Assembly: GCA_002708925.1 (NCBI GenBank)
Contig: PAPN01000007.1
Span: forward strand, 74,080-138,079
Source of the DNA: Paracoccaceae bacterium
GTDB taxonomy: Bacteria > Pseudomonadota > Alphaproteobacteria > Rhodobacterales > Rhodobacteraceae
Reading direction: 5' to 3'
DNA: 64,000 bases
Shown: positions 1 to 8,664 of the stretch, in pieces
Numbering within the stretch: the first letter of the stretch is position 1
Layout of the letters: each line of letters begins with the position of its first letter
Program-made: the position numbers and the translations under genes
Notes under the pieces: generated by a model
The model's database searches: none
The model's input: the letters and a program-made list of their open reading frames with translations, nothing else
Told to the model about the DNA's origin: nothing

Positions 1-1
1 C

Positions 2-721
2 AAGCTTGTGGGCGCGGTCGAACGCAAGGGCCACGATTGGGTGGGCCGCGATGTAGGTGAATGTATGGGCGGGGGTGCTGTTGGGGTGGTCGTGTCCGAT
101 GATCCTTTGGAGACGTTTTTGCACGCGCAGGCGGTGATTGATTTCACTGCCCCCGCCGCCACCGTGGAATTTGCCGCCATCGCCGCGCAGGCGCGGATCG
201 TGCATGTGATCGGCACCACCGGCATGACGGACGCGGATCTGGCCAAGGTCGCCGCTGCCGCGCGACATGCCACCGTTGTGCGCGCCGGCAACATGTCCTT
301 GGGTGTGAACCTGCTGGTGCAGCTGACCAAACAGGTCGCCGCTGCCCTGGACGAGGATTTCGACATCGAGATCATCGAGGCGCATCACAATAAGAAGGTC
401 GATGCGCCTTCGGGAACGGCTCTGATGCTGGGCGAGGCCGCCGCCGAGGGGCGCGGTGTGTCGCTGGAGGCCGTGGCCGATCGGGGCCGTGACGGTATCA
501 CGGGGGCTCGGAAACGGGGCGACATCGGGTTCACCGCCATCCGGGGCGGCGACATCGTGGGCGAACATGACGTGCTGTTCGCCGCTGCCGGCGAGCGTAT
601 CGTGCTGCGCCACCTGGCCACCGACCGGGCGATCTTTGCGCGCGGGGCGGTCAAGGCCGCGCTGTGGGGGCAGGGGCAAAAACCCGGTGAATACGACATG
701 ATGGACGTGCTGGGGCTGTAA
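2..721 (+). CDS. dapB: 4-hydroxy-tetrahydrodipicolinate reductase, 5'-truncated by window edge
   Basis: Cytosolic NAD(P)H-dependent reductase of lysine/diaminopimelate synthesis, acting on the product of DapA (dapA is also in the window at 27791-28663). The frame is open from base 2, so the gene starts before the window. About 240 codons are present against roughly 270 in the family; the missing N-terminus would hold the GxxGxMG nucleotide-binding loop. The signature [18 protein letters not shown] (about nt 370-425), with the catalytic His and Lys, is intact, as are the VIDFTAP and IGTTG segments of the Rossmann half. Ends with TAA. Identification is secure; the start is not visible. Confidence 0.95.
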   Translation, partial: KLVGAVERKGHDWVGRDVGECMGGGAVGVVVSDDPLETFLHAQAVIDFTAPAATVEFAAIAAQARIVHVIGTTGMTDADLAKVAAAARHATVVRAGNMSLGVNLLVQLTKQVAAALDEDFDIEIIEAHHNKKVDAPSGTALMLGEAAAEGRGVSLEAVADRGRDGITGARKRGDIGFTAIRGGDIVGEHDVLFAAAGERIVLRHLATDRAIFARGAVKAALWGQGQKPGEYDMMDVLGL

Positions 722-785
722 TCCCCGACTGATCCAATCTGCCGCCTGCTCCGTATTCAGACCAACAGAAAACGGGGTGGGCAGC

Positions 786-1139
786 ATGAGGTCTGCGTTT
801 TTGCTGATGATTTTCCTGGCGTTGCCCCGGCCTCTTTTGGCCGAGGGGCTGGTGCCGATCACGGACCGGGCCCGCTTTTTGTCGCTGATTGAAGGGCGCG
901 AGCTGCGGCGGGTGGGGGTACGCCTGACTGTGCTGGCGGACGGGCGGATCACAGGGCGCGCCCTGGGGCGTCCGGTCTCGGGGGGGTGGCAATGGCAGGG
1001 CCAGTATTTCTGCCGGGATATGCAGTGGGGCGATACCCCCGTCGGCTATAATTGCCAGACGGTGCGGCTAAGAGGCGATGTGTTGCGATTCACCTCGGAC
1101 CGCGGGCGCGGGGATTTCGCGGATCTGAAGCTGCGATAG
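786..1139 (+). CDS. small secreted hypothetical protein
   Basis: A 117-residue protein with a clear signal peptide (MRSAFLLMIFLALPRPLLAEG), so probably periplasmic. The mature part is about 95 residues, rich in Arg and Gly, with two Cys (FCRDMQ and YNCQT) that could form a disulfide. The pattern of charged strands and GGWxWxGxYFCR resembles small periplasmic proteins of unknown function in Rhodobacterales, but I do not recognise a named family. An in-frame GTG lies 9 bp upstream; the ATG at 786 starts directly at the signal peptide and is preferred. It follows dapB by 64 bp on the same strand and may be co-transcribed. Confidence 0.7.
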   Translation: MRSAFLLMIFLALPRPLLAEGLVPITDRARFLSLIEGRELRRVGVRLTVLADGRITGRALGRPVSGGWQWQGQYFCRDMQWGDTPVGYNCQTVRLRGDVLRFTSDRGRGDFADLKLR

Positions 1140-1142
1140 CGA

Positions 1143-1325
1143 TCAGAAATCGACGGCGATGCCCTTCTTTTCCCAATCGCCGAACCGCACGGGCTCGGGG
1201 CCGTCGCGGCCGCCCAGTTCCTTGGGCAGGGCTTTGGCCTCGGCTTCGGCCTTTTGGCGGCGCTCTTCGGCCTCGGCCAGGGCACGCAGGGCGGCGGGGG
1301 GCAGGTTTTTTTCGGGCTCGCTCAT
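1143..1325 (-). CDS. DUF1674 family protein (SdhAF4-like)
   Basis: A 60-residue protein with a charged, helical N-terminal half rich in Ala/Glu/Lys and the conserved C-terminal DUF1674 signature GGRDGPEPVRFGDWEKKG followed by IAVDF. Eukaryotic members (SDHAF4/Sdh8) assist flavinylated SdhA during succinate dehydrogenase assembly; that role is assumed here by family and not shown. The start ATG is read from CAT at 1323-1325. It is convergent with the secreted protein before it (3 bp gap) and divergent from rsmB, with 64 bp between starts that should hold both promoters. Confidence 0.85.
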   Translation of the reverse strand: MSEPEKNLPPAALRALAEAEERRQKAEAEAKALPKELGGRDGPEPVRFGDWEKKGIAVDF

Positions 1326-1389
1326 GGTCTCTTCCTTATGCGGCTGCCTGTTGATATACGCCCCTGCACCCCAATCGCAAGGATAACGG

Positions 1390-2658
1390 ATGACTTCTCG
1401 GCCCAGACTGACCCCGCGCATGGCGGCTCTGAACCTGCTGAACCAGGTTCTGGTCGAGCACCGGATGATCTCTGAGGTGACGGCCCACGCGCTGGCCAGG
1501 CTGGACCCGGCAGAGCGCGCCCGCGCGCAGCGGCTGGCGCTGGACACGCTGCGCGGGCTGGAGCGGGCGGATAAGCTGCTGGCCCGCCATCTGAAGAAAA
1601 CCCCACCGGGGGCAGTGCGGAATATCCTGCGGCTGGCGGCGGTCGAGCTGGCCCTGGGCGGCGATGCGCATGGCGTGGTCAACGAGGCCGTCACCCTGAC
1701 CGCCCGCAACAAGCGTATCCAGTCGATGAAGGGCATGGTGAACGCGGTGCTGCGCCGGGTGGCTGAAACCGCGCCCCAGGACTGGGCCAAGCTGCGCGCC
1801 CCCCGGTTGCCGCGCTGGCTGCGCGATCCGCTGATCGAGGGCTACGGCCCCGATGATGTTGCCCGGATGGAGCAGGCCCATTTCGCGGGCGCCCCGCTGG
1901 ACATCACCGCCAAGTCCGATCCGCAGGCCGTGTGCGATGCTCTGGGGGGGGAATTGCTGCCGACCGGGACGATTCGTTTGGCGGAGGCCGGGCAGGTCTC
2001 GGCCCTGCCGGGTTTCGAGACGGGCGACTGGTGGGTGCAGGACGCGGCCGCCGCGATCCCGGCAAGGGTTCTGAACGTGCAACCTGGCGAAACCGTGCTG
2101 GATATGTGCGCTGCACCGGGGGGCAAGACGATGCAGCTGGCCGCCGCGGGGGCGCAGGTGACCGCGCTGGATATTTCCGCCAGCCGGATGGCGCGCGTGC
2201 AGGAAAATCTGGATCGCACCGGGCTGAGCGCCACCTTGATAACCGGCGATGCGCTGGAACATGCGGGCCAGTATGATGCGATCCTGCTGGATGCGCCCTG
2301 TTCGGCCACCGGCACGATTCGCCGCCACCCGGATTTGCCGCACGCAAAGGATGGCTCGGATTTCTGGCAACTGTTCCAGTTGCAGGCGCAGATGCTGGAC
2401 CACGCTGTCAGCCTGCTGAAACCCGGCGGGCGGCTGGTCTATGCCACCTGTTCCTTGCTGCCGGACGAGGGCGAATGCCAGATCGAAGAGGCTCTGCCGC
2501 GCCATGACGGCCTGACGGTGGACGCTCAGGCGCTTGATCTGCCGGGGATTGATCCGGCCTGGAAAACCCCCGAGGGCGGGCTGCGTCTGTTGCCCGGATA
2601 CTGGCGCAAACAGGGCGGCATGGACGGGTTCTATGTGGCCTGTCTGCGCAAGCGTTAG
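1390..2658 (+). CDS. rsmB: 16S rRNA (cytosine-C5)-methyltransferase, RsmB/NOP family
   Basis: A 422-residue SAM-dependent RNA m5C methyltransferase. Residues about 8-130 form the NusB-like RNA-binding domain typical of RsmB, and the C-terminal part is the Rossmann methyltransferase. Visible motifs: SAM-binding LDMCAAPGGKTMQLAA near residue 237, the PC motif in LLDAPCSATGTIRRHPDLP near 299, and the TCS nucleophile in YATCSLLPDEGE near 351. These two cysteines are the pair used by m5C RNA methyltransferases. Expected target is 16S C967. It precedes a heparinase-like gene and purH on the same strand. Confidence 0.92.
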   Translation: MTSRPRLTPRMAALNLLNQVLVEHRMISEVTAHALARLDPAERARAQRLALDTLRGLERADKLLARHLKKTPPGAVRNILRLAAVELALGGDAHGVVNEAVTLTARNKRIQSMKGMVNAVLRRVAETAPQDWAKLRAPRLPRWLRDPLIEGYGPDDVARMEQAHFAGAPLDITAKSDPQAVCDALGGELLPTGTIRLAEAGQVSALPGFETGDWWVQDAAAAIPARVLNVQPGETVLDMCAAPGGKTMQLAAAGAQVTALDISASRMARVQENLDRTGLSATLITGDALEHAGQYDAILLDAPCSATGTIRRHPDLPHAKDGSDFWQLFQLQAQMLDHAVSLLKPGGRLVYATCSLLPDEGECQIEEALPRHDGLTVDAQALDLPGIDPAWKTPEGGLRLLPGYWRKQGGMDGFYVACLRKR

Positions 2659-2764
2659 GAAAAGTTAACAATCCTGTCAGCCGCAGCCCATTGGGCGGTG
2701 ACAGATGCCCGCGCGCACGGTATCCTGCCTGCAACCCGCCGTCAGAGCGCGAGAGGCAGAGCAA

Positions 2765-4495
2765 ATGGTCAAACCCGACAGGATGACGGCGCGCCCGACG
2801 CGCTGGATGCACCGGCTTCATGCCCGGCTCAGCGGTTTTGCGCGCCCTGCCACAGGTTTCGTCAGCCAGCCCGAGCCCCGCACCATCGGCAGCTTTGCGC
2901 GTGGGCGTCAGTTGGTGGCCGGGAACTTCTTGTTTGCCGGACATCTGGTCGAATCCTCGGACCGGCAGCTGTGGGACATCGAGGCCCCGGACCTGGCCTA
3001 TGCAGAAGAGCTGCACGGGTTTGGCTGGCTGGATGATCTGGCGGCGGTGGCGGATATGAAAACTCGCGAGCGCGCGCAGGACTGGCTGTGGGAATGGATC
3101 GCGCGGTTCGGCGCGGGCAAGGGCGAAGGCTGGATCCCTGATCTGACCGGACGGCGGATCATTCGCTGGATACATCATGCTCTGTTCGTGCTGCGCGGGG
3201 TGGACAAGGACCAGTCCGACGCGTTTTACCGCTCGCTTTCGCGGCAGACGATTTTCCTGTCGCGCCGCTGGCACACCTGTTCACCGGGGCTGCCGCGTTT
3301 CGAGGCGCTGACCGGGCTGATCTATGCGGGGCTGTCCCTAGAGGGCATGGCCCGACATGTGGAACCGGCGGTGAAGGCGCTGGCAAAGGATTGCGCCTCG
3401 CAGGTGGACGGGCAGGGCGGTATCCCCACTCGCAACCCCGAAGAGCTGCTGGAGGTCTTTACCCTGCTGACCTGGGCCGCCGCTGCCCTGTCCGAGGCCG
3501 GCCGGCCGATCCCCCCCGAACATCAGGCCGCGATAGAACGGATTGCGCCGACATTACGCACGCTGCGCCATGCGGATGGCGGGCTGGCGCGGTTTCATGG
3601 GGGTGGACGCGGGGCCGAGGGGCGGCTGGACACGGCCCTGGCGGCCTCGGGTGTCAAAGGCCGCGCGCCCGATGGGTTGGCGATGGGCTATGCGCGGCTG
3701 TCGGCGGGGCGCAGCTCGGTTGTGGTGGATGCCGGCCCGCCGCCCGCGGGCAAGGCGTCTTATAATGCCCATGCCTCGACCCTGGCATTCGAGCTGACCT
3801 CGGGGCGGCGTCCGGTCATTGTGAATTGCGGGTCGGGGGCGATCTTTGGGGCGAAATGGCGCCGTGCGGGGCGCGCAACGCCCAGCCATTCGACATTATG
3901 TCTGGACGGTCTGTCCAGCGCCCGGCTTGGCGCGCGCAGCAAATCCGACCTGCTGGTGGACCTGCCCACGGATGTCCCGATCGAGGTGTCCCAGGCCCCG
4001 GACGGCACCCGGTTCGAAGGCGCGCATGACGGGTATGTCAAATCCTACGGGCTGACCCATGCCCGCACGCTGGAAATGACCTTTGACGGACGCGCCATGG
4101 CCGGCGAGGAACTGCTGGTTGCGCTGAACACCAAGGCCAAGCGCCGATTCGACAAACGCCCGCAGACGGTGGCCTTGCAGGGCATTCCCTACCAGATCCG
4201 TTTCCACCTCCACCCTGAGGTGGACGCGACCGTGGATATGGGCGGGGCCTCGATTTCATTGGCGCTGAAAAGCGGGGAATTGTGGCTGTTCCGGCACGAA
4301 GGGGTGGCGCAAATGACGCTTGAACCCTCGGTTTATCTGGAAAAAGGCCGTTTACGCCCCCGTGCGACCAAACAAATCGTTTTATCTGGGCGCGCGATGG
4401 ACTATGCGACGCGCATCCGTTGGTCCCTGGCCAAGGCGCAGGATACGCCCATCAGTATCCGTGACCTGAACCGGGACGACCCGGACCTGACCTGA
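2765..4495 (+). CDS. heparinase II/III family protein
   Basis: A 576-residue protein of the heparinase II/III-like family. The N-terminal half is alpha-helical (toroid-like, with WMHRLHAR and repeated Trp-rich segments), and the C-terminal half (about residues 310-560) is a beta-rich heparinase II/III-like domain with HASTLAFELTSGRRPVIVN and YVKSYGLTHAR. I chose ATG 2765 (MVKPDRM), preceded by a purine-rich AGAGGCAGAG; an earlier ATG at 2705 would add 20 residues unlike the family. No signal peptide is evident. Family members cleave acidic polysaccharides, but nothing around it (rsmB, purH) suggests polysaccharide use, so substrate and location are unknown. Confidence 0.85.
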   Translation: MVKPDRMTARPTRWMHRLHARLSGFARPATGFVSQPEPRTIGSFARGRQLVAGNFLFAGHLVESSDRQLWDIEAPDLAYAEELHGFGWLDDLAAVADMKTRERAQDWLWEWIARFGAGKGEGWIPDLTGRRIIRWIHHALFVLRGVDKDQSDAFYRSLSRQTIFLSRRWHTCSPGLPRFEALTGLIYAGLSLEGMARHVEPAVKALAKDCASQVDGQGGIPTRNPEELLEVFTLLTWAAAALSEAGRPIPPEHQAAIERIAPTLRTLRHADGGLARFHGGGRGAEGRLDTALAASGVKGRAPDGLAMGYARLSAGRSSVVVDAGPPPAGKASYNAHASTLAFELTSGRRPVIVNCGSGAIFGAKWRRAGRATPSHSTLCLDGLSSARLGARSKSDLLVDLPTDVPIEVSQAPDGTRFEGAHDGYVKSYGLTHARTLEMTFDGRAMAGEELLVALNTKAKRRFDKRPQTVALQGIPYQIRFHLHPEVDATVDMGGASISLALKSGELWLFRHEGVAQMTLEPSVYLEKGRLRPRATKQIVLSGRAMDYATRIRWSLAKAQDTPISIRDLNRDDPDLT

Positions 4496-4516
4496 ACTGA
4501 ACCAAAGAGCTGCCCC

Positions 4517-6103
4517 ATGACCGATCTCTATCCCGTGCGCCGCGCGTTGATTTCCGTTTCCGACAAAACCGGCCTGACCGAGCTGGGCCAGGCGCTGGCC
4601 GCGCGCGGTGTGGAGCTGCTCTCGACCGGGGGCTCGGCCAAGGCGCTGCGCGATGCGGGGCTGGATGTGCGCGACGTGGCGGATGTCACTGGCTTTCCCG
4701 AAATGATGGACGGCCGCGTCAAAACCCTGCACCCCAAGGTGCATGGCGGTCTGCTGGCGCTGCGCGACAATGATGATCACGTTGCGGCCATGGAGCAGCA
4801 TGACATCGGCGGGATCGACCTGCTGGTCGTGAATCTCTACCCGTTCGAGGCCGCCCTGGCGCGCGGTGCTGACTATGCCGAGATGATCGAGAATATCGAC
4901 ATCGGCGGCCCCGCCATGATCCGCGCCGCCGCAAAGAACCACGGCTTTGTCACCACCGTTGTGGATGTGCAGGATTACGACGCCCTGCTGGCCGAGCTGG
5001 ACGCCAATGACGGCCAGACCTCGTACGCGTTCCGTCAGAAACTGGCGCAGATCGCCTATGCCCGCACCGGGGCTTATGATGCGGCTGTTTCCACCTGGAT
5101 GGCTGGCGCGATTGGCGAAGAAACCCCACGCCGCCGCGTGTTCGCTGGCGAGCTGGCCCAGACTCTGCGTTACGGCGAAAACCCGCACCAGTCGGCGGCG
5201 TTTTACAAGGATGGCAGCGCCCGCGCCGGGGTGTCCACCGCGCAGCAGCATCAGGGCAAGGAACTGTCCTATAACAACATCAACGACACCGATGCCGCGT
5301 TCGAACTGGTCGCGGAATTCGGCACCGATGCGCCCGCCTGTGCGATCATCAAACACGCCAACCCCTGCGGTGTGGCATCCGGCGCGACCCTGGCCGAGGC
5401 GTACAGCCGCGCCTTCGATTGTGATCGTACCTCGGCCTTTGGCGGGATCATCGCGCTGAACCAGACTCTGGACGGCCCCACCGCCGAGGAGATTTCGAAA
5501 ATCTTCACCGAGGTCGTCATCGCGCCCGAGGCCACCGACGAGGCCAAAGCCGTCTTTGCCGCCAAGAAAAACCTGCGTCTGCTGACCACCGGCGCGCTGC
5601 CTGAACCGAAATCGGTGATCACCACCTATCGTCAGGTCGCGGGCGGCTTCCTGGTGCAGGGTAAGGATAATGGGGCGATCACGCTGGACGATCTGAAGGT
5701 TGTCACCGAACGTCAGCCCACCGAGGCCGAGCTGCGCGACTTGCTGTTCGCGTGGAAAGTGGCCAAGCACGTCAAATCCAACGCCATCATCTATGTCAAG
5801 GACGGGGCCACCGTCGGTGTCGGCGCAGGCCAGATGAGCCGCGTGGACAGCACCCGGATCGCTGCCCGCAAGGCCCAGGACATGGCCGAGGTCATGGGCC
5901 TGGATGCCCCGCTGACCCAAGGCTCGGTTGTGGCGTCGGACGCGTTCTTCCCCTTTGCCGACGGTCTGATCACCGCGGCCGAGGCCGGCGCGACGGCGCT
6001 GATCCAGCCCGGCGGCTCTATGCGTGACCAAGAGGTCATCGACGCCGCAAACGAACGCGGGCTGGCGATGGTGTTCACCGGGATGCGCCATTTCCGCCAC
6101 TAA
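4517..6103 (+). CDS. purH: bifunctional AICAR formyltransferase/IMP cyclohydrolase
   Basis: Catalyses the last two steps of de novo IMP synthesis in the cytosol. The 528-residue length is normal. Residues 1 to about 195 are the MGS-fold IMP cyclohydrolase ([13 protein letters not shown] at the N-terminus, [15 protein letters not shown]), and the rest is the AICAR transformylase, with KHANPCGVA near residue 278 holding the catalytic Lys-His and the C-terminal FTGMRHFRH ending. It starts 21 bp after the heparinase-like gene. A hairpin-rich gap of 112 bp separates it from lspA. Confidence 0.97.
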   Translation: MTDLYPVRRALISVSDKTGLTELGQALAARGVELLSTGGSAKALRDAGLDVRDVADVTGFPEMMDGRVKTLHPKVHGGLLALRDNDDHVAAMEQHDIGGIDLLVVNLYPFEAALARGADYAEMIENIDIGGPAMIRAAAKNHGFVTTVVDVQDYDALLAELDANDGQTSYAFRQKLAQIAYARTGAYDAAVSTWMAGAIGEETPRRRVFAGELAQTLRYGENPHQSAAFYKDGSARAGVSTAQQHQGKELSYNNINDTDAAFELVAEFGTDAPACAIIKHANPCGVASGATLAEAYSRAFDCDRTSAFGGIIALNQTLDGPTAEEISKIFTEVVIAPEATDEAKAVFAAKKNLRLLTTGALPEPKSVITTYRQVAGGFLVQGKDNGAITLDDLKVVTERQPTEAELRDLLFAWKVAKHVKSNAIIYVKDGATVGVGAGQMSRVDSTRIAARKAQDMAEVMGLDAPLTQGSVVASDAFFPFADGLITAAEAGATALIQPGGSMRDQEVIDAANERGLAMVFTGMRHFRH

Positions 6104-6129
6104 GGGCGGAAGAATCAAACCTACACTAA

Positions 6130-6188
6130 TCCGGCGGGCTGCTGTATGCTCGCCGGAAATACCATGACCGAGGTCCGCTGAACGGACC
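6130..6188. other. two small hairpins between purH and lspA
   Basis: TCCGGCG (6130-6136) pairs with CGCCGGA (6151-6157), and GGTCCG (6172-6177) pairs with CGGACC (6183-6188) across a 5-base loop. Neither is followed by a T-run, so they are weak candidates for a terminator or processing site. They leave the 28 bases before lspA for its ribosome binding site. Confidence 0.35.
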
Positions 6189-6215
6189 CGCACCGGGGCA
6201 GAATAGGGCAAGTAA

Positions 6216-6686
6216 ATGAGGCTGGTTTTCTGGGCAGGCTTCTGGACATTTCTATTGGATCAGGCCAGCAAATATCTGGTCGTGCATATGCTTGACCTGC
6301 GCACGCTGGGCGAGATCGACGTGCTGCCGCCCCTGCTGAATCTGCGCATGGCGTGGAACGAGGGCGTGAATTTCGGACTGTTGTCCAGTGGCTCGGATCT
6401 GGCGCGCTATGGGCTGATTGCGGTTGCGTTGGTGATTTCCGGCGCCGTTCTGTGGTGGGTCTATCGCGATCCGCCGAACAAACTGGGACTGGCCGCCGCC
6501 GGGATGCTGATTGGCGGGGCTTTGGGCAACGTGGTGGATCGGTTCCTGTATGGTGCCGTTGCGGATTTCCTGAACATGTCCTGCTGCGGATTTGAAAACC
6601 CCTATGCCTTCAACGTGGCCGATATTGCGATCTTTATCGGCGCTTTTGGGCTTATCCTGTGGGGCGGGGCGAAAAAGCCCTCGTGA
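6216..6686 (+). CDS. lspA: lipoprotein signal peptidase (signal peptidase II)
   Basis: Inner-membrane aspartyl protease that cleaves signal peptides of prolipoproteins. At 156 residues with four hydrophobic segments it has the family size. The two catalytic Asp motifs are visible: GNVVDRF near residue 105 and FNVADIAIF near 132, plus the DQASKY and MAWNEGVNFG blocks. It lies upstream of a predicted lipoprotein and two exported peptidases on the same strand. Confidence 0.95.
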   Translation: MRLVFWAGFWTFLLDQASKYLVVHMLDLRTLGEIDVLPPLLNLRMAWNEGVNFGLLSSGSDLARYGLIAVALVISGAVLWWVYRDPPNKLGLAAAGMLIGGALGNVVDRFLYGAVADFLNMSCCGFENPYAFNVADIAIFIGAFGLILWGGAKKPS

Positions 6687-6738
6687 CCTTGGCCGCAGGA
6701 TCGGCTAATGCTGGGGCAATCTGATCTGGAGGGTGGCG

Positions 6739-7254
6739 ATGCGACTGTCGCGCGCAGTAGTTCTGATGGCAATTCTGGGCCTGTCGGCCTGTAGCGGTGA
6801 CGGGCGTCTGCGCGATCTGCAATCGTTCACGGGGGGGCCGGATGAATTCTCGGTGCTGCCGGGCAAGGAGCTGCAAAAACCGGCCGATTATACCGCATTG
6901 CCCGCGCCCACGCCCGGTGGGGGGAATGTCACCGATCAGAACCCGCGCGGCGATGCCGTTGCGGCCCTGGGCGGGCGGGCCTCGGCGCTGGTGCCTACGG
7001 GCGTTCCCGCAACCGAGGGCGCGCTGGTCACCTATGTCAGCCGCAACGGGGTGAGCCCCTCGATCCGTCAGGATCTGGCGGCCGAGGATGCCAAATTCCG
7101 CAAGGGCCAGGCCCGGTTCACCAAGATTCGCATCACCAAGGTGGACCGCTACAATCAGGCCTATCGCCGTCAGCGGCTGGACGCCTACAAAGAGGCCGCC
7201 CGCTGGCGTGCTGCCGGGGCGAATGTGCCCACGGCTCCGCCGGAATACGAATAA
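6739..7254 (+). CDS. DUF3035 family lipoprotein
   Basis: A 171-residue predicted lipoprotein. The signal peptide MRLSRAVVLMAILGLSACSG ends in a good lipobox, LSAC, with Cys at position 18. The mature protein contains the DUF3035 features: a Pro-rich GPDEFSVLPGKELQKP stretch and a C-terminal RQRLDAYKEAARWRAAG helix. ATG 6739 is preferred over GTG 6733 because GGAGGG lies at the right distance. Function unknown. The gene sits directly after lspA, whose product would process it, an order that I recall as common in Rhodobacterales. Confidence 0.8.
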   Translation: MRLSRAVVLMAILGLSACSGDGRLRDLQSFTGGPDEFSVLPGKELQKPADYTALPAPTPGGGNVTDQNPRGDAVAALGGRASALVPTGVPATEGALVTYVSRNGVSPSIRQDLAAEDAKFRKGQARFTKIRITKVDRYNQAYRRQRLDAYKEAARWRAAGANVPTAPPEYE

Positions 7255-7329
7255 TCTCACATCCGCGTCAGTGCGCTTGAAGCGGGCCGCGAAGGGCGTA
7301 TCTTGCTGGAAAACAACAGGAGAGCGCCC

Positions 7330-8664
7330 ATGATCCGTCTCGCCCTTGCCGTTCTGGCGACCCTGTCCCTGTCTGCGCCTTTGCGGGCCGCCGGGGACGT
7401 CAGCGATTTCGTTCTGGATAATGGAATGCAGGTCGTCGTGATCGAGGATCACCGCGCCCCCGTCGTCGTGCATATGGTGTGGTATCGCGCCGGATCGGCC
7501 GATGAACCGCCCGGCCAGTCGGGTGTCGCGCATTTTCTGGAACACCTGCTGTTCAAGGGCACCGACACGCTGGCACCGGGGGAATTTTCTGCCACGGTCG
7601 CGCAGAATGGCGGCACGGACAACGCCTTTACCAGCTACGATTACACCGCCTATTACCAGCGTGTCGCTGCGGATCGTCTGCCTTTGATGATGCGGATGGA
7701 GGCCGACCGGATGAAAAACCTGCGCCTCTCTGAGGACGATATCCGGACCGAGCGCGATGTCATTCTGGAAGAGCGTAACATGCGCGTCGAAAATAATGCC
7801 TCGGCGCTGTTTCGGGAACAAAAAGACGCGGTGCAGTATCTGAACCATCGTTACGGTGTGCCGGTGATCGGCTGGAAACACGAGATGGAAGAGCTGGACC
7901 GCGAGGACGCCCTGTCTTTCTACGGTACCTATTATTCCCCCAATAACGCGATTCTGGTGGTGGCCGGCGATGTGCAGCCCGATGAGGTACTGGCGCTGGC
8001 GCAGGAATATTATGGTACCATTCCCGCCAATCCCGCCCTGCCCATGGAACGCTATCGCAGCGCCGAGCCGCCTCAGACCGCCGAGCGCCGGCTGACCTAT
8101 CGCGACGCGCGTGTCGCCCAGCCCTATGTCAGCCGCTCGTATCTGGCGCCCGAACGCGACAGTGGCGCCCAGCAAGAGGCCGCCGCCCTGACCATCCTGG
8201 CCGAGGTGCTGGGCGGCTCGACCACCTCGATTCTGGCGGAAAAGCTACAGTTCGATAGCCAGACGGCGATCTATACCGGCGCGTTTTATCGTGGTGGATC
8301 GCTGGACGACACGACCTTCGATATGGTTGTGGTCCCCGCCCCCGGCGTGACGCTGCAACAGGCCGAGGACGCGATGGATCAGGTGCTGGTGGACCTGCTG
8401 GAAACCGGCATTGACGACGACCGGCTGGAGCGCGTGAAACTGCAAATCCGTGCCTCGGAAATCTACGCGCTGGACAATACCGAAGGCTTGGCGAACCGCT
8501 ATGGCCGTGCCCTGACGCAGGGGCTGACGGTGCAGGACGTGCAGGATTGGCCGAATATCCTGCAAGCCGTCACCGCCCAGGATGTGCTGTCCGCCGCGCG
8601 CAATGTTCTGGACCGGCGCAAATCTGTCACCGGCTGGCTGATGTCCCAGGAGGTAGGCCAATGA
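7330..8664 (+). CDS. M16 family zinc peptidase, catalytic subunit
   Basis: A 444-residue exported metallopeptidase of the pitrilysin/mitochondrial processing peptidase family. Signal peptide MIRLALAVLATLSLSAPLRA is followed by the M16 N-terminal domain with the inverted zinc motif HFLEH at residues 68-72 and the downstream ILEERNMRVEN segment that supplies the third ligand Glu. The start at ATG 7330 follows AACAGGAGAGC. It overlaps the next gene by 4 bp (ATGA), which fits a two-subunit enzyme made from one mRNA. Confidence 0.92.
   Translation: MIRLALAVLATLSLSAPLRAAGDVSDFVLDNGMQVVVIEDHRAPVVVHMVWYRAGSADEPPGQSGVAHFLEHLLFKGTDTLAPGEFSATVAQNGGTDNAFTSYDYTAYYQRVAADRLPLMMRMEADRMKNLRLSEDDIRTERDVILEERNMRVENNASALFREQKDAVQYLNHRYGVPVIGWKHEMEELDREDALSFYGTYYSPNNAILVVAGDVQPDEVLALAQEYYGTIPANPALPMERYRSAEPPQTAERRLTYRDARVAQPYVSRSYLAPERDSGAQQEAAALTILAEVLGGSTTSILAEKLQFDSQTAIYTGAFYRGGSLDDTTFDMVVVPAPGVTLQQAEDAMDQVLVDLLETGIDDDRLERVKLQIRASEIYALDNTEGLANRYGRALTQGLTVQDVQDWPNILQAVTAQDVLSAARNVLDRRKSVTGWLMSQEVGQ

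Noticed and set aside
1336-2505. 389-codon open frame antisense to rsmB
   Set aside because: Shadow of rsmB; no start signal and no family features.
4382-6211. 609-codon open frame antisense to purH
   Set aside because: High-GC genes leave long open antisense frames; the translation shows no motif, and purH on the plus strand is complete.
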